A stretch of 42,989 bases of DNA, taken from the NCBI GenBank assembly GCA_026014515.1, contig JAOZIG010000039.1, positions 1 through 42,989 of the forward strand, given 5' to 3'. Of this stretch, positions 1 through 8,418 are shown in pieces. The stretch's first letter is position 1, and each line of letters starts with the position of its first letter. The position numbers and the translations under genes are program-made. Under the pieces are notes generated by a model. It was not told the DNA's origin. It ran no database searches and was given only the letters and a program-made list of their open reading frames with translations. Source of the DNA: Candidatus Bathyarchaeota archaeon. Lineage in GTDB: Archaea; Thermoproteota; Bathyarchaeia; TCS64.

Positions 1-492
1 GAGAAAGACATACAGCCGGTATTTGATATTCACACTGACCCAGATGTAATGCGTTACTATGGTGTCAAGCCCTATGCCTCATTGGATAAAAGCAAGGAAC
101 ATCTTGACTGGTTAGCCAAACTCCACAGGGAAGAGATTGGGCTCAGATGGATAATCACCCTCAAAGAAAGGGACCAATACATCGGTGACGTAGGTTTCTA
201 TGATTGGGAAAAGAAGCACAGAAGGGCTGAGATAGGGTACATCCTAGGCAAACAATACTGGGGAAAGGGCATCATGACTGAAGCCATCAAAGCAGCACTG
301 GATTACGGGTTCAACGAGATGAACCTAAACAGAATACAAGCCCTAATCGACCCAAGAAACGATGCCTCCAAGAAGGTAGCCGAAAAACATGGCTTCAAGT
401 ATGAAGGCACATTCAGAGACTATGAGTACGAGTACGGTGACTTCATAGACCTCAACATGTACAGCGTTCTAAAACGCGAGTACAGGGCTTAA
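1..492 (+). CDS. GNAT-family N-acetyltransferase (RimJ/RimL type), 5' truncated
   Basis: The open frame runs from base 1 without a start codon, so the N-terminus lies outside the window; the first internal ATG is at 49. The visible protein has the GNAT core: a strand ending in YIGDVGFYDW, then the acetyl-CoA loop region LGKQYWGKGIMTEAIKAAL (Q/R-x-x-G-x-G/A pattern), and the late motif NRIQALIDPRNDASKKVAEKHGF that is typical of RimJ/RimL-like enzymes acting on protein N-termini or small amines. It transfers an acetyl group from acetyl-CoA; the substrate cannot be read from sequence. Family call is firm, function is open. Confidence 0.9.
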   Translation, partial: EKDIQPVFDIHTDPDVMRYYGVKPYASLDKSKEHLDWLAKLHREEIGLRWIITLKERDQYIGDVGFYDWEKKHRRAEIGYILGKQYWGKGIMTEAIKAALDYGFNEMNLNRIQALIDPRNDASKKVAEKHGFKYEGTFRDYEYEYGDFIDLNMYSVLKREYRA

Positions 493-530
493 CCATTTAA
501 CACCCCGACACCATACATTATCTGATCATT

Positions 531-995
531 TTGCTGAAACCAGAGACACTCATAAACAGGATAGCACGCATCATCGCATCAACCCGTTTTCCCTTTGTAG
601 ACCAAGACACATGGCCCGAGGGTCAACAAACCATAGTAAATGATGAGGTAAAACGCTACGCTATCAGTACTGATATTGGCACTCTCTACCCAAACATAGT
701 GATAACAAACCCTGATGGAAGCATCAGAGAATTAGGGGTAGTCGAACAAGAATCCGCCATATCAGAGAACAGTATTCCCCGATGGAAAGCATTGAGCCAA
801 GTTGCTCCCTATGGACGAGAATACAAGAAACTCTTCCTCTATGTACCAACGGGCAAAGAGGATACAACAAAGAATCTACTGGAGAAAAACAAGATCGACT
901 ATGATGGCATCCGAGGCTACAGGGTAGAAAAACAAAACCTCAAGATAATTCCCCACACAACACGCAACGACGAATACGACCACACTGTAACCTGA
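531..995 (+). CDS. Hypothetical protein with PD-(D/E)XK nuclease-like core
   Basis: A 154-residue protein with a TTG start and no in-frame ATG nearby. Its middle, YPNIVITNPDG followed by ELGVVEQES and then a PRWKAL helix and LFLYVP strand, resembles small archaeal and bacterial proteins with a restriction-endonuclease-like fold. These usually read PD-(I/V)-V, then an E-V-E-T strand, a Trp-containing helix and a (V/L)VP strand. The usual first Asp is Asn here, so it may be inactive as a nuclease. The assignment is by remembered pattern, not alignment. It is a single gene, convergent with the DUF302 gene. Confidence 0.6.
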   Translation: MLKPETLINRIARIIASTRFPFVDQDTWPEGQQTIVNDEVKRYAISTDIGTLYPNIVITNPDGSIRELGVVEQESAISENSIPRWKALSQVAPYGREYKKLFLYVPTGKEDTTKNLLEKNKIDYDGIRGYRVEKQNLKIIPHTTRNDEYDHTVT

Positions 996-1011
996 GAATA
1001 GCCGCTAACAA

Positions 1012-1021
1012 GGGGGGGGGG
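1012..1021 (+). repeat. Homopolymer run of ten G
   Basis: Ten consecutive G residues begin 16 nt after the stop codon of the nuclease-like gene. It is directly visible; the exact length may be unreliable in an assembled sequence. Confidence 0.85.
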
Positions 1022-1025
1022 TAGG

Positions 1026-1040
1026 TGCGGCACAGCCGCA
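1026..1040 (+). terminator. Hairpin TGCGGC-ACA-GCCGCA between convergent genes
   Basis: A perfect 6-bp inverted repeat with a 3-nt loop lies just after the G run, between two convergent genes. There is no U tract, so it is not a classical intrinsic terminator. A role in transcript 3' ends is inferred from position only. Confidence 0.35.
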
Positions 1041-1176
1041 AAGGCCTCTATTTTCATGAAAACAGCCCCAGAACCGCTTCTTTTCGATCCAAATCAGTAC
1101 CAAAAAGTGATAGAGTAACCGAGAAATATGCACCCATTCACCGGGCATTAACGACAAAAAACACCCAGATAAGCCC

Positions 1177-1581
1177 CTACAGGTTATCTATAACCCGCTT
1201 AAGTTTGCCACGAATTTCCATCGCGGTCTCTCCAAGCTCAGGGTTATCAACAGCCTGCATCGATGCAACAGGATCGATAGCTGATACCACAGTTTGGGCA
1301 TTATCATTTACGTAGACGATGATGTTGCAGGGGAGCATCAAGCCAAGCTCCATCTCCTTCTGGAGAGCCTGATATGCATGGTGTGGATTACATGCTCCGA
1401 GAATCGTGTATGGTCTGAACTCTACGTCTATCTTCTTCTTGAGGGTCTCCCGTACATCGACCTTGGTCAGTACACCGAAGCCCTCCTTCTTCATCTCCTC
1501 AGAGACATGCGCTATTGCCTTCTCATAACCCATTGATACTACTTTACTGAAGGAGTATGCGTTTTGAACTGTCTTACTCAT
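1177..1581 (-). CDS. DUF302 family protein
   Basis: About 134 residues. It has the DUF302 pattern: an N-terminal FSKVVSMGYEKAIAHVSEEMKKEGFGVLT segment, then the FRPYTILGACNPHHAYQAL block, the LGLMLPCNIIVY strand and a C-terminal DPVASM helix. DUF302 proteins are small, often stand-alone, and of unknown biochemical role. I chose the ATG at 1581 over a TTG eight codons upstream because a minus-strand TATA-like element near 1604-1613 would start the transcript almost at that ATG, giving a leaderless mRNA. It is convergent with the preceding gene and divergent from the following one. Confidence 0.9.
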   Translation of the reverse strand: MSKTVQNAYSFSKVVSMGYEKAIAHVSEEMKKEGFGVLTKVDVRETLKKKIDVEFRPYTILGACNPHHAYQALQKEMELGLMLPCNIIVYVNDNAQTVVSAIDPVASMQAVDNPELGETAMEIRGKLKRVIDNL

Positions 1582-1603
1582 AATAAGGAGTCCAACTAGT
1601 TGC

Positions 1604-1613
1604 AAATATATAC
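1604..1613 (-). promoter_or_regulatory. TATA box for the DUF302 gene
   Basis: Reads TATATATTTG on the minus strand, about 23-32 nt before the ATG at 1581, the spacing expected for an archaeal leaderless transcript. Confidence 0.5.
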
Positions 1614-1661
1614 CCTGTCATTTACTGAAAATTCTAAATATAAACGACATAATAGACGTCT

Positions 1662-2276
1662 ATGGAATCCAAGACTCTCATCACGGGAATCATAATAGGC
1701 GCAGTCATCGGCGCAGCACTAGGATACTATATGTGGGGAAACCAAGACACCAGCACCGTAGAAGCACAAATAGCTACGCTACAGAATCAACTAGACGCCC
1801 TCAGTGATCAGTTAACTGCTGCAGAATCAGACCTAGAGGCTCTTGAGATTCAGCTTAGCAATCAAGCAGCCACGATTCAAAGCAAGAATGTATTGATCAA
1901 CTCACTTCAAGCAGAGATAACCTCACTTGAACAAGAGATAGAGGATATGGAGTCTCAGATACCAGAGACGCCAGAACAGAACACGGTACTTGGTTCATGG
2001 ACAAGCTCCGAGACCATGTTGTGGCAGATGATGTTCACAGAAAACTTCACGATTACAGGTGATACCCTCATACTCCGCTGGGCAGTAGTACCCGGATATA
2101 CCTCAGACATCACCATAATAGTGGTTGACTCAGAAACTGAGGCAAACGTTGAAGAGATAATACTAGAAGACGCTACCTTCGGAGTTCAGCAATACCCCAT
2201 AACCCCTGGAAAATACTATATCTATGCCATGGGGGACGAGGAATACACAATCACCGCCATGGAGCCCCCCTCATAG
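1662..2276 (+). CDS. Membrane-anchored coiled-coil protein of unknown function
   Basis: A 204-residue protein. Residues 5-25 form one glycine-rich membrane segment (TLITGIIIGAVIGAALGYY), a signal anchor with the rest probably outside the cell. Residues 33-100 form a long coiled coil (repeated IATLQNQLDAL, LTAAESDLEALEIQL, LINSLQAEITSLEQEIEDM). The C-terminal 95 residues are predicted beta-rich (ILRWAVVPGYTSDITIIVVD, GKYYIYAMGDEEYTITAM) and resemble a small surface or receptor-type domain, but I do not recognise a family. A TATA-like stretch near 1633-1640 lies upstream. It sits directly before the ATP synthase operon but has its own spacing, so a link is not implied. Confidence 0.85.
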   Translation: MESKTLITGIIIGAVIGAALGYYMWGNQDTSTVEAQIATLQNQLDALSDQLTAAESDLEALEIQLSNQAATIQSKNVLINSLQAEITSLEQEIEDMESQIPETPEQNTVLGSWTSSETMLWQMMFTENFTITGDTLILRWAVVPGYTSDITIIVVDSETEANVEEIILEDATFGVQQYPITPGKYYIYAMGDEEYTITAMEPPS

Positions 2277-2305
2277 TATATACTGAAAACGGGTTTAGTC
2301 GTAAG

Positions 2306-2316
2306 TCTTTTAAAAG
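2306..2316 (+). promoter_or_regulatory. TATA box of the ATP synthase operon
   Basis: The AT-rich TCTTTTAAAAG element lies about 27-33 nt before the ATG at 2341, the first gene of the operon, and is the only promoter-like element seen before the next six tightly packed genes. Confidence 0.5.
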
Positions 2317-2340
2317 AAATTCAACTTGACCCCTCTTGAA

Positions 2341-2655
2341 ATGAGCATAGCTGTCATAGGTCCCTCATCATTCGTGACATGCTTCCAGCTAATCGGTGCA
2401 CGAGGCTACGAAGCAAACGATGAAGAGACAGTGGTTGCCAACCTAGACCGTGCAATGGCTGATAATCCAAAGATTATCATCGTGCCAGAGCGGTACACTG
2501 AGGCTACGCGACCAATCAGAGAAGAAGTGATGAGGAGAGGCGAGATTACGCCACTTTTCGCGCTTATACCCGGACTCACCATGGAGACAGGGATGAGGAT
2601 GGAGGAGCTACAGGCAGTGGTCTCACTAGCAATAGGGACTAAACTGGAGTTATAG
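2341..2655 (+). CDS. atpF: A-type ATP synthase subunit F
   Basis: About 104 residues, the usual size of V/A-type subunit F. The N-terminus MSIAVIGPSSFVTCFQLIGARG matches the Rossmann-like start of the family (xIAVIGDxDxVxGFxLAG), and the middle has PKIIIVPERY. Subunit F sits in the central stalk and couples rotation between the catalytic head and the membrane ring. The ATG at 2341 gives the conventional N-terminus; a TTG at 2326 would add five residues without homology. First gene of the operon in this window. Confidence 0.9.
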   Translation: MSIAVIGPSSFVTCFQLIGARGYEANDEETVVANLDRAMADNPKIIIVPERYTEATRPIREEVMRRGEITPLFALIPGLTMETGMRMEELQAVVSLAIGTKLEL

Positions 2656-2660
2656 TTAAA

Positions 2661-2993
2661 ATGGAAATGAAAAAAATCCTAGGCTTAAGTGAACGGCTTA
2701 TCGCGTTAATCGAGAAAGCCCAAACAGAGGCAAACACCATCGTTTCCAAGGCCCAGAAAGAGGCAGAGGAGTCTCTTGCAGAGGTCAAGGCAGAGGCTGA
2801 GAAGAAGCGTCTCAGGGCTCAGCGGAGAACCGGTCTGGAAGAGTTCTTGGTTGACGCAGAGGCAGATGCCAAGAAGGAAGCAAAGAAGGTCACCAAGGAC
2901 TACGAGAACAGGGTCAAGGAAATCAAAGGAACCTCCGATGAGAAGCTCAAGGAGGCAGTTGATCACGTGCTGAAGGAGGTCGTACCACAATGA
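2661..2993 (+). CDS. ahaH: A-type ATP synthase subunit H (peripheral stalk)
   Basis: A 110-residue, almost fully helical, Glu/Lys/Ala-rich protein with a continuous coiled coil (AQTEANTIVSKAQKEAEESL, AEAEKKRLRAQRRTGLEEFL). This is the size and composition of the archaeal ATP synthase subunit H (called G in some nomenclature), which pairs with subunit E in the peripheral stator stalk. It starts 5 nt after subunit F and overlaps the start of subunit E by 4 nt (ATGA), so the two partners are translationally coupled. Confidence 0.88.
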   Translation: MEMKKILGLSERLIALIEKAQTEANTIVSKAQKEAEESLAEVKAEAEKKRLRAQRRTGLEEFLVDAEADAKKEAKKVTKDYENRVKEIKGTSDEKLKEAVDHVLKEVVPQ

Positions 2994-3592
2994 GTGAAGA
3001 ACAGATGGAGAACACCCTAATAGACAAGACCGTCCAGCAGCATAACGAGATCATCGAGAAAGCCAAGGAAAGAGCAGCCAAGATAACAGCAAACACTGAC
3101 GCTGAGAAGAAAAGAATCGAGGCACAGACCAATAACGCCATCGAGAACATCATCGGCGGAGAACTACGCGCAGTACACGACAGGATCGTCGGAGGCGCAC
3201 AGCTTCAAGGCAGAAAACAGGTCATGGAGGCAAGAACCGAGGTAGTCAATAAGGTCTTCAAACTGGTCGAGGAAGAGATCAAGAACATCGTTGAAGGACC
3301 CGATTACAAGACCATACTAGTCAAACTAACAAAGGAGTCCATCGAGAACCTAGCCGAAGACTGTATAGTTTATGCTAACAAGGAAGACGCGGCTACCCTG
3401 AAATCCATGATGGAGGAGCTTCCAACAGGCCACAAGGTAAAGATCGAGGAGAGCCCTGTTGACATCGTCGGAGGGGTTACCGTCGTGAACCTTGAGGGAA
3501 CAAAGACCGTCCATAACACACTTGACTCAAGACTGGCTGAAGCAAAAGGAAAGCTAACTGCGAGCGTCGCAGAGAAACTGGGGGTAATCTAG
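2990..3592 (+). CDS. atpE: A-type ATP synthase subunit E
   Basis: A 200-residue protein. The N-terminal half is a charged helix that pairs with subunit H. The C-terminal half holds the globular V/A-ATPase E domain (LVKLTKESIENLAEDCIVYANKEDAATLK, VDIVGGVTVVNLEGTKTVHNTLDSRL). It anchors the stator to the A3B3 head. A GGAGGT ribosome-binding site lies just before the ATG inside the subunit H gene. It ends directly before the subunit A gene. Confidence 0.95.
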   Translation: MSEEQMENTLIDKTVQQHNEIIEKAKERAAKITANTDAEKKRIEAQTNNAIENIIGGELRAVHDRIVGGAQLQGRKQVMEARTEVVNKVFKLVEEEIKNIVEGPDYKTILVKLTKESIENLAEDCIVYANKEDAATLKSMMEELPTGHKVKIEESPVDIVGGVTVVNLEGTKTVHNTLDSRLAEAKGKLTASVAEKLGVI

Positions 3593-5365
3593 ATGTCAGA
3601 GAGACTTGAAGGAGTAATCGAGCGAATCAACGGCTCACTAATCCTAGGAAAATTCAAAGCACAGCCCAAGATGGGTGACCTCATCGAGGTAGGAAACCTA
3701 AAACTCATGGGCGAGATCGTCAGACTAAGCGAAGAAATAGCCTATATCCAATGCTACGAGTCCACATCCGGAATAAAACCCGGTGAACCAGTCGTAGACA
3801 TCGGCACACCACTAGTAGCCGAGTTAGGACCCGGACTCATGGCCCAGATCGTAGACGGTATCTCACGATCAGAGACCAAGCTATGGGACCTAACAGGACC
3901 ATTCATCACCAGAGGAACAAACATCGCGCCACTTGACAGAGAAAAGAAGTGGAAATTCGAGCCACTGGCAAAACCCGGTGACGAGGTATCCGGCGGAGAC
4001 TACATAGGTCAGGTACAGGAGACAGAGAGCTTTGTACACAAGATCATGATCCCCCCGAACCAGACTGGCGTAATCAAAAGCATCAAGGAAGGGGAGTTCA
4101 CAGTCACAGACACCATAGGAGTCTTGACCACCGAGAACGGTGACGTTGACCTCAAGATGATGCAGACATGGCCAGTCCGTGTCGGAAGACCAATCAAGGA
4201 GAGGCTCGCGCTAAGCCAGCCACTCATCACAGGACAGAGGGTTATCGACACCTTCTTCCCATGCGCCAAAGGAGGCGCATCAGCCGTACCCGGCGGCTTC
4301 GGAACAGGAAAAACAGTCACACTACAGCAGATCGCCAAGTGGAGCGACGCCGACATCATCGTCTATATCGGATGCGGTGAACGCGGAAACGAGATGGCTG
4401 ACGTAGTCGACCAATTCCCAGAGATCGAGGACCCAAGGAGCGGTAAGAAGCTCATTGAGCGTACCATCATCGTAGCAAACGTATCAAACATGGCTGTATC
4501 CGCCCGTGAGGCCAGCATCTACATGGGCATCACCATAGGCGAGTACTTCAGGGACATGGGATACGACGTATCACTGATGGCTGACTCCACCAGCAGGTGG
4601 GCAGAGGCCCTCAGAGACATCAGCGGCAGGCTTGAAGAAATCCCCGCGGAAGCAGGGTTCCCAGCCTACCTAGCTGACCGTATCGCAAGCATCTACGAGA
4701 GAAGCGGCAGAGTAAAGGTACCAGCAACCGAGGACAGGTATGGAAGCCTAACCTTGCTCGGCGCAGTATCCCCACCCGGTGGAGACTACTCAGAGCCAGT
4801 CACGACTACCACTCTACGTTTCATCGGAACCTTCTGGGCGCTGGACAGCCAGCTAGCCTACCGTAGGCACTTCCCAGCCATCAACTGGCTAAGAAGCTTT
4901 AGCAGATACCTTGACGTCGCAGCCAGATGGTGGGGTGAACTAGACCCCACATGGGAAGAGACAAGAAGCCAAGCACTCAGGATACTTGAGGAAGCAGCCG
5001 AGATCGAGGAGACAGCCCGTATCATCGGTGAGAAGGCTCTCCCAGACGACCAGCGGCTTGTACTTCTACTAGCAGAGATGCTCAGAGAAGGATTCCTGGT
5101 TCAGAGCGCCTTCCACGAGGTTGACAGATACTGTCCACCCGAGAAACAGGTTAAGCTACTACGGCTCTTCACGGACTTCTATAACACGGTTCGTCCACTC
5201 ATCGAGCAAGGAGTACCCATCGACCAAGTACGTGAGCTAGACGCCATCAGGGAGATCATGAGGCTCAAAGAGTATGCGGGAGAAGAACCCATCGACAAGG
5301 CACGTGCCCAGATGATGGCGGAAATAAATGCATTAGCAGATCAATACGAGGTGGAATCATCATGA
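3593..5365 (+). CDS. atpA: A-type ATP synthase catalytic subunit A
   Basis: A 590-residue protein of normal length. It contains the V/A-type nonhomologous insert (residues about 110-200, starting near GISRSETKLW), the Walker A loop FGTGKTVT near residues 235-241 and the Walker B region YDVSLMADSTSRWAEALRDISGRL, followed by the C-terminal helical domain. It hydrolyses or synthesises ATP at the interfaces with subunit B. The next gene overlaps its end by 4 nt, with a GAGGTGG ribosome-binding site inside the A gene. Confidence 0.99.
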   Translation: MSERLEGVIERINGSLILGKFKAQPKMGDLIEVGNLKLMGEIVRLSEEIAYIQCYESTSGIKPGEPVVDIGTPLVAELGPGLMAQIVDGISRSETKLWDLTGPFITRGTNIAPLDREKKWKFEPLAKPGDEVSGGDYIGQVQETESFVHKIMIPPNQTGVIKSIKEGEFTVTDTIGVLTTENGDVDLKMMQTWPVRVGRPIKERLALSQPLITGQRVIDTFFPCAKGGASAVPGGFGTGKTVTLQQIAKWSDADIIVYIGCGERGNEMADVVDQFPEIEDPRSGKKLIERTIIVANVSNMAVSAREASIYMGITIGEYFRDMGYDVSLMADSTSRWAEALRDISGRLEEIPAEAGFPAYLADRIASIYERSGRVKVPATEDRYGSLTLLGAVSPPGGDYSEPVTTTTLRFIGTFWALDSQLAYRRHFPAINWLRSFSRYLDVAARWWGELDPTWEETRSQALRILEEAAEIEETARIIGEKALPDDQRLVLLLAEMLREGFLVQSAFHEVDRYCPPEKQVKLLRLFTDFYNTVRPLIEQGVPIDQVRELDAIREIMRLKEYAGEEPIDKARAQMMAEINALADQYEVESS

Positions 5366-6744
5366 GCATAGTATACAAGACCACATCAGAGATCAGAGGA
5401 CCAATCCTAATGGTCCAAAAGGTCAAAGACGTAGCATACGACGAGATCGTATACATCGAACGACCAGACGGAACAATCGTACAGGGAAGCGTACTGGACG
5501 TAAGCAAAGACTACGCCATGATCCAGTGCTTCGGAGAAACAGCGGGACTAAACCTGAACACCACAGTAAAGTTCAGCGGAGACGTACAGCGAATCCCAGT
5601 CTCAGAAGACCTCATCGGCAGAGTCTTCAACGGAAGCTTTGAGCCCATCGACGATATGCCACAGATCATCAGTAGCGACCTCAGAGACGTAAACGGCGGT
5701 GTCATTAACCCAGCCGCACGTGAGGTACCAAAAGAGTTCATCCAGACAGGTATGAGCGGTATCGACGGCATGACTAGCCTCGTCAGAGGACAGAAACTGC
5801 CAATCTTTAGCGAGTCAGGACTTGCTCACAACGAGCTAGCTGCACAGATCGCAAGACAGGCTACTATTCCAGGCTCTGAGAGCGATTTCGCCATCGTATT
5901 CGGCGCAATGGGAATCAAAAACGAAGAAGCAGCATATTTCCGTAGTGAGTTCGAGAAGACAGGTGCACTGAACAAGAGCGTCATGATACTGAACCTCGCA
6001 GACGACCCGCCCATTGAGCGTATCGTCACACCACGTGTCGCCCAGACAGTCGCAGAGTACCTAGCATTCGACCTAGGCATGCACGTACTGGTCGTCCTGA
6101 CTGACATGACAAACTACGCGGAAGCACTGCGTGCCATCAGCATTGCCCGTGAGGAGATTCCAACAAGGAAAGGCTACCCCGGCTACCTTTACAGCGACCT
6201 CGCGACTATCTACGAGAGAGCTGGACGTATCAAGGATGTACCCGGATCAGTTACGTTGATGCCTATTCTCTCAATGCCAGCAGGAGATATCACTCACCCA
6301 ATCCCAGACCTAACGGGATACATTACAGAGGGTCAGATATTGCTCCAGCGTGAGCTTGCTCTCCGTGGTATATATCCACCGATGAACGTGCTACCCAGCC
6401 TAAGCAGGTTGATGAAGGACGGTATCGGTGAGGAGACCACACGAGAAGACCACCAAGACGTATCAAACCAGCTATACATGGCGTACGCTGAAGGACAGCG
6501 AGCCAGAGGCTTGGTAAGGATCGTCGGCGCTGTCGGTCTATCAGAGCGTGAGCGTACATGGCTACGGTTCGCGGACCGTTTCGAGCAGGAGTTCATCGCA
6601 CAGGGCATCTACGAGAACAGGACCATCGAGCAGACACTAGACCTCGCATGGGACCTACTGAGCGACCTACCAGAAGATGACCTCATCAGGGTACGTGAAG
6701 CATACATCAACAAGTATCACCCAGCACACAAGAGTGAAGTATAA
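5362..6744 (+). CDS. atpB: A-type ATP synthase subunit B (regulatory, non-catalytic)
   Basis: A 460-residue protein, normal length. It starts with TTSEIRGPILMVQKVKDVAYDEIV, carries the family block LPIFSESGLAHNELAAQIARQA in place of a working P-loop (no GKT), and has LVVLTDMTNYAEALRAISIAREEIP and GYPGYLYSDLATIYERAGR. It alternates with subunit A in the hexamer and binds nucleotide without hydrolysing it. It overlaps subunit A by 4 nt and precedes subunit D by 2 nt, so it is in the same operon. Confidence 0.99.
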   Translation: MSIVYKTTSEIRGPILMVQKVKDVAYDEIVYIERPDGTIVQGSVLDVSKDYAMIQCFGETAGLNLNTTVKFSGDVQRIPVSEDLIGRVFNGSFEPIDDMPQIISSDLRDVNGGVINPAAREVPKEFIQTGMSGIDGMTSLVRGQKLPIFSESGLAHNELAAQIARQATIPGSESDFAIVFGAMGIKNEEAAYFRSEFEKTGALNKSVMILNLADDPPIERIVTPRVAQTVAEYLAFDLGMHVLVVLTDMTNYAEALRAISIAREEIPTRKGYPGYLYSDLATIYERAGRIKDVPGSVTLMPILSMPAGDITHPIPDLTGYITEGQILLQRELALRGIYPPMNVLPSLSRLMKDGIGEETTREDHQDVSNQLYMAYAEGQRARGLVRIVGAVGLSERERTWLRFADRFEQEFIAQGIYENRTIEQTLDLAWDLLSDLPEDDLIRVREAYINKYHPAHKSEV

Positions 6745-6746
6745 CC

Positions 6747-7355
6747 ATGTCTGCCACATCCGGTGTTAGGCCCACAAAGGGCTACCTCATGGAGACCAAG
6801 AGGCGAATCCAGACCGTTGAGAGGGGAACCGAGTTCCTCAAACTCAAGCGGGACCAGCTCGCAAAGGAGTTGACTGAGAGCCTTGACGTCTTGAAGGGTA
6901 GGAGGGGAATGATGATGAATAATCTTCAGGAAGCCTACAGCGCCCTCACTGCGGCCTATCTGAGTCTAGGACCAGCGGAAGTACAGAGTCAGGCACGGAG
7001 CATCAAGAACACTCTTGATCTTGAGATACTGCCCAGAAGCGTAATGGGCGTCGTATATCCATCCGTACGGATCAAAGAGACCCCTGAAATATCAGCGGAG
7101 CTAGACATCACATTGTCTCACGCCGCTGAGAAGGTCTACGAGATCATCGAGGAGCTAATTAGGTTAGCTGAGTTCGAGGAACGGGTAAGCCGTATCGCCG
7201 AGGAGCTTGGTACCACCAGTAGGAAGGTAAACGCCCTTGAGAACATGGTTATACCCGATATGAAGCACACCATCAAGTTCATCGAGGATAAACTCGACGC
7301 AGAATCGATGGAGGAGCTAGTCAGGATGAAGCTAATCGGAGGCACACGAGAATGA
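6747..7355 (+). CDS. atpD: A-type ATP synthase subunit D (central rotor)
   Basis: A 202-residue, mostly helical protein. It has the family start (GVRPTKGYLMETKRRIQTVERGTEFLKLKRDQL) and the matching C-terminal helix (RKVNALENMVIPDMKHTIKFIEDKLD); the two form the antiparallel rotor coiled coil. It is the analogue of F-type gamma. Its stop overlaps the start of subunit C by 4 nt, and a GGAGG site lies inside its last codons. Confidence 0.98.
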   Translation: MSATSGVRPTKGYLMETKRRIQTVERGTEFLKLKRDQLAKELTESLDVLKGRRGMMMNNLQEAYSALTAAYLSLGPAEVQSQARSIKNTLDLEILPRSVMGVVYPSVRIKETPEISAELDITLSHAAEKVYEIIEELIRLAEFEERVSRIAEELGTTSRKVNALENMVIPDMKHTIKFIEDKLDAESMEELVRMKLIGGTRE

Positions 7356-8386
7356 CACGAGCAAACCTAGGAACCAACTACGTGGTTCTAAGAACACACG
7401 CGCGTATCGCTGACCTACTGAACAAGCAGCAGATGCAGCGACTAGCAGAGGCAAGCGACATCAACGAGTTCATTATGCGCCTTAAGGAGACCCCATACGG
7501 GGAGATCGAGGTAGAACAAGATGACAAGATCGCGTTAAACCTTGAGAAGGTCTTCATCAAGAAGTTCACTGACAGGATCGAGGAGATAGTGAAGATCACC
7601 CCAGCGAAGATGGGGGAGTTCCTTCACGCATACTTTGACTTCAGGTTCGAGGTATTGAACCTCAAGCGTATCCTCAGGGGAAAGTTCACTGAGAGCACAC
7701 CAGAGGAGATCACTGAGTCACTGATACCCATCGATCCTTACATCGTGAAGGATTATGATGAGCTTGTGAACGCCAAGAACCTTGAGGATGTTGTCATGAA
7801 ACTGAACGGCACATCTTATCAGACACTGGTCGATAAGCTGCCACTGTATCGGGAACATGATGCTCTATGGCCTCTTGAGCTTGAGCTGAACTACATCTAC
7901 GCAAGGAACATCCTACGATTGACCGAGAAGCTTGCGGCAAGTGATAGGCGTATCGTGAACAGTCTCGTTAAGTATGAGACTGATGTCGAGAACGTCTTGA
8001 TAGCTATCAAGCGGAGGGGCAAGGAGGATGTTGACATGGAGTCCATCTTCCCAGTCACCTACGGTATCGATAGAGATGACCTGAAGGCGTTCATCGAGGA
8101 AGAGAGCCTAAACAAGGCGATTGATGGATTGGAGGAGCCATACAGGTCTGTATTGGAGCCTATCAAGACCGGTGACATTGCGCTTGTCCGTGCCATGCTC
8201 CGTAAGGGAAAGTATGATGCAGCTACGAAGGCTCGTGCTGGTAACCAGTTCGGGTTCAACGTGATACTGGCGTTCCTCGTCTACAGTGAGATCGAGAAGG
8301 ATAACCTCGTTGGTCTCGCTTGGGGTGAGGTTCAGGGTTTGAGCCCTGAGCAGTTGCTAAAGTACATCGTTATTCCTTGGGACTAA
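7352..8386 (+). CDS. atpC: A-type ATP synthase subunit C (V-type d-like)
   Basis: A 344-residue, helix-rich protein with the repeated V-ATPase AC39 pattern: NYVVLRTHARIADLL, YFDFRFEVLNLKRILRGK, PLELELNYIYARNILR, KYETDVENVLIAIKRRGKEDV and FLVYSEIEKDNLVGLAWG. It caps the membrane rotor ring and joins it to the central stalk. It is the last gene of the operon here. In many archaea C lies earlier, between E and F, so the position after D is unusual for the complex as a whole. Confidence 0.95.
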   Translation: MTRANLGTNYVVLRTHARIADLLNKQQMQRLAEASDINEFIMRLKETPYGEIEVEQDDKIALNLEKVFIKKFTDRIEEIVKITPAKMGEFLHAYFDFRFEVLNLKRILRGKFTESTPEEITESLIPIDPYIVKDYDELVNAKNLEDVVMKLNGTSYQTLVDKLPLYREHDALWPLELELNYIYARNILRLTEKLAASDRRIVNSLVKYETDVENVLIAIKRRGKEDVDMESIFPVTYGIDRDDLKAFIEEESLNKAIDGLEEPYRSVLEPIKTGDIALVRAMLRKGKYDAATKARAGNQFGFNVILAFLVYSEIEKDNLVGLAWGEVQGLSPEQLLKYIVIPWD

Positions 8387-8418
8387 CCCTTTTACACTAT
8401 TCTTTCTAATCTTATTCT

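Noticed and set aside
1025..1315. Plus-strand ORF across the hairpin and the end of the DUF302 gene
   Set aside because: Overlaps the DUF302 gene antisense, is Ser/Arg-rich and has no recognisable motif.
2706..2990. Cys/Leu-rich minus-strand ORF antisense to ATP synthase subunit H
   Set aside because: A mirror of the Lys/Glu-rich coiled-coil codons; no independent evidence.
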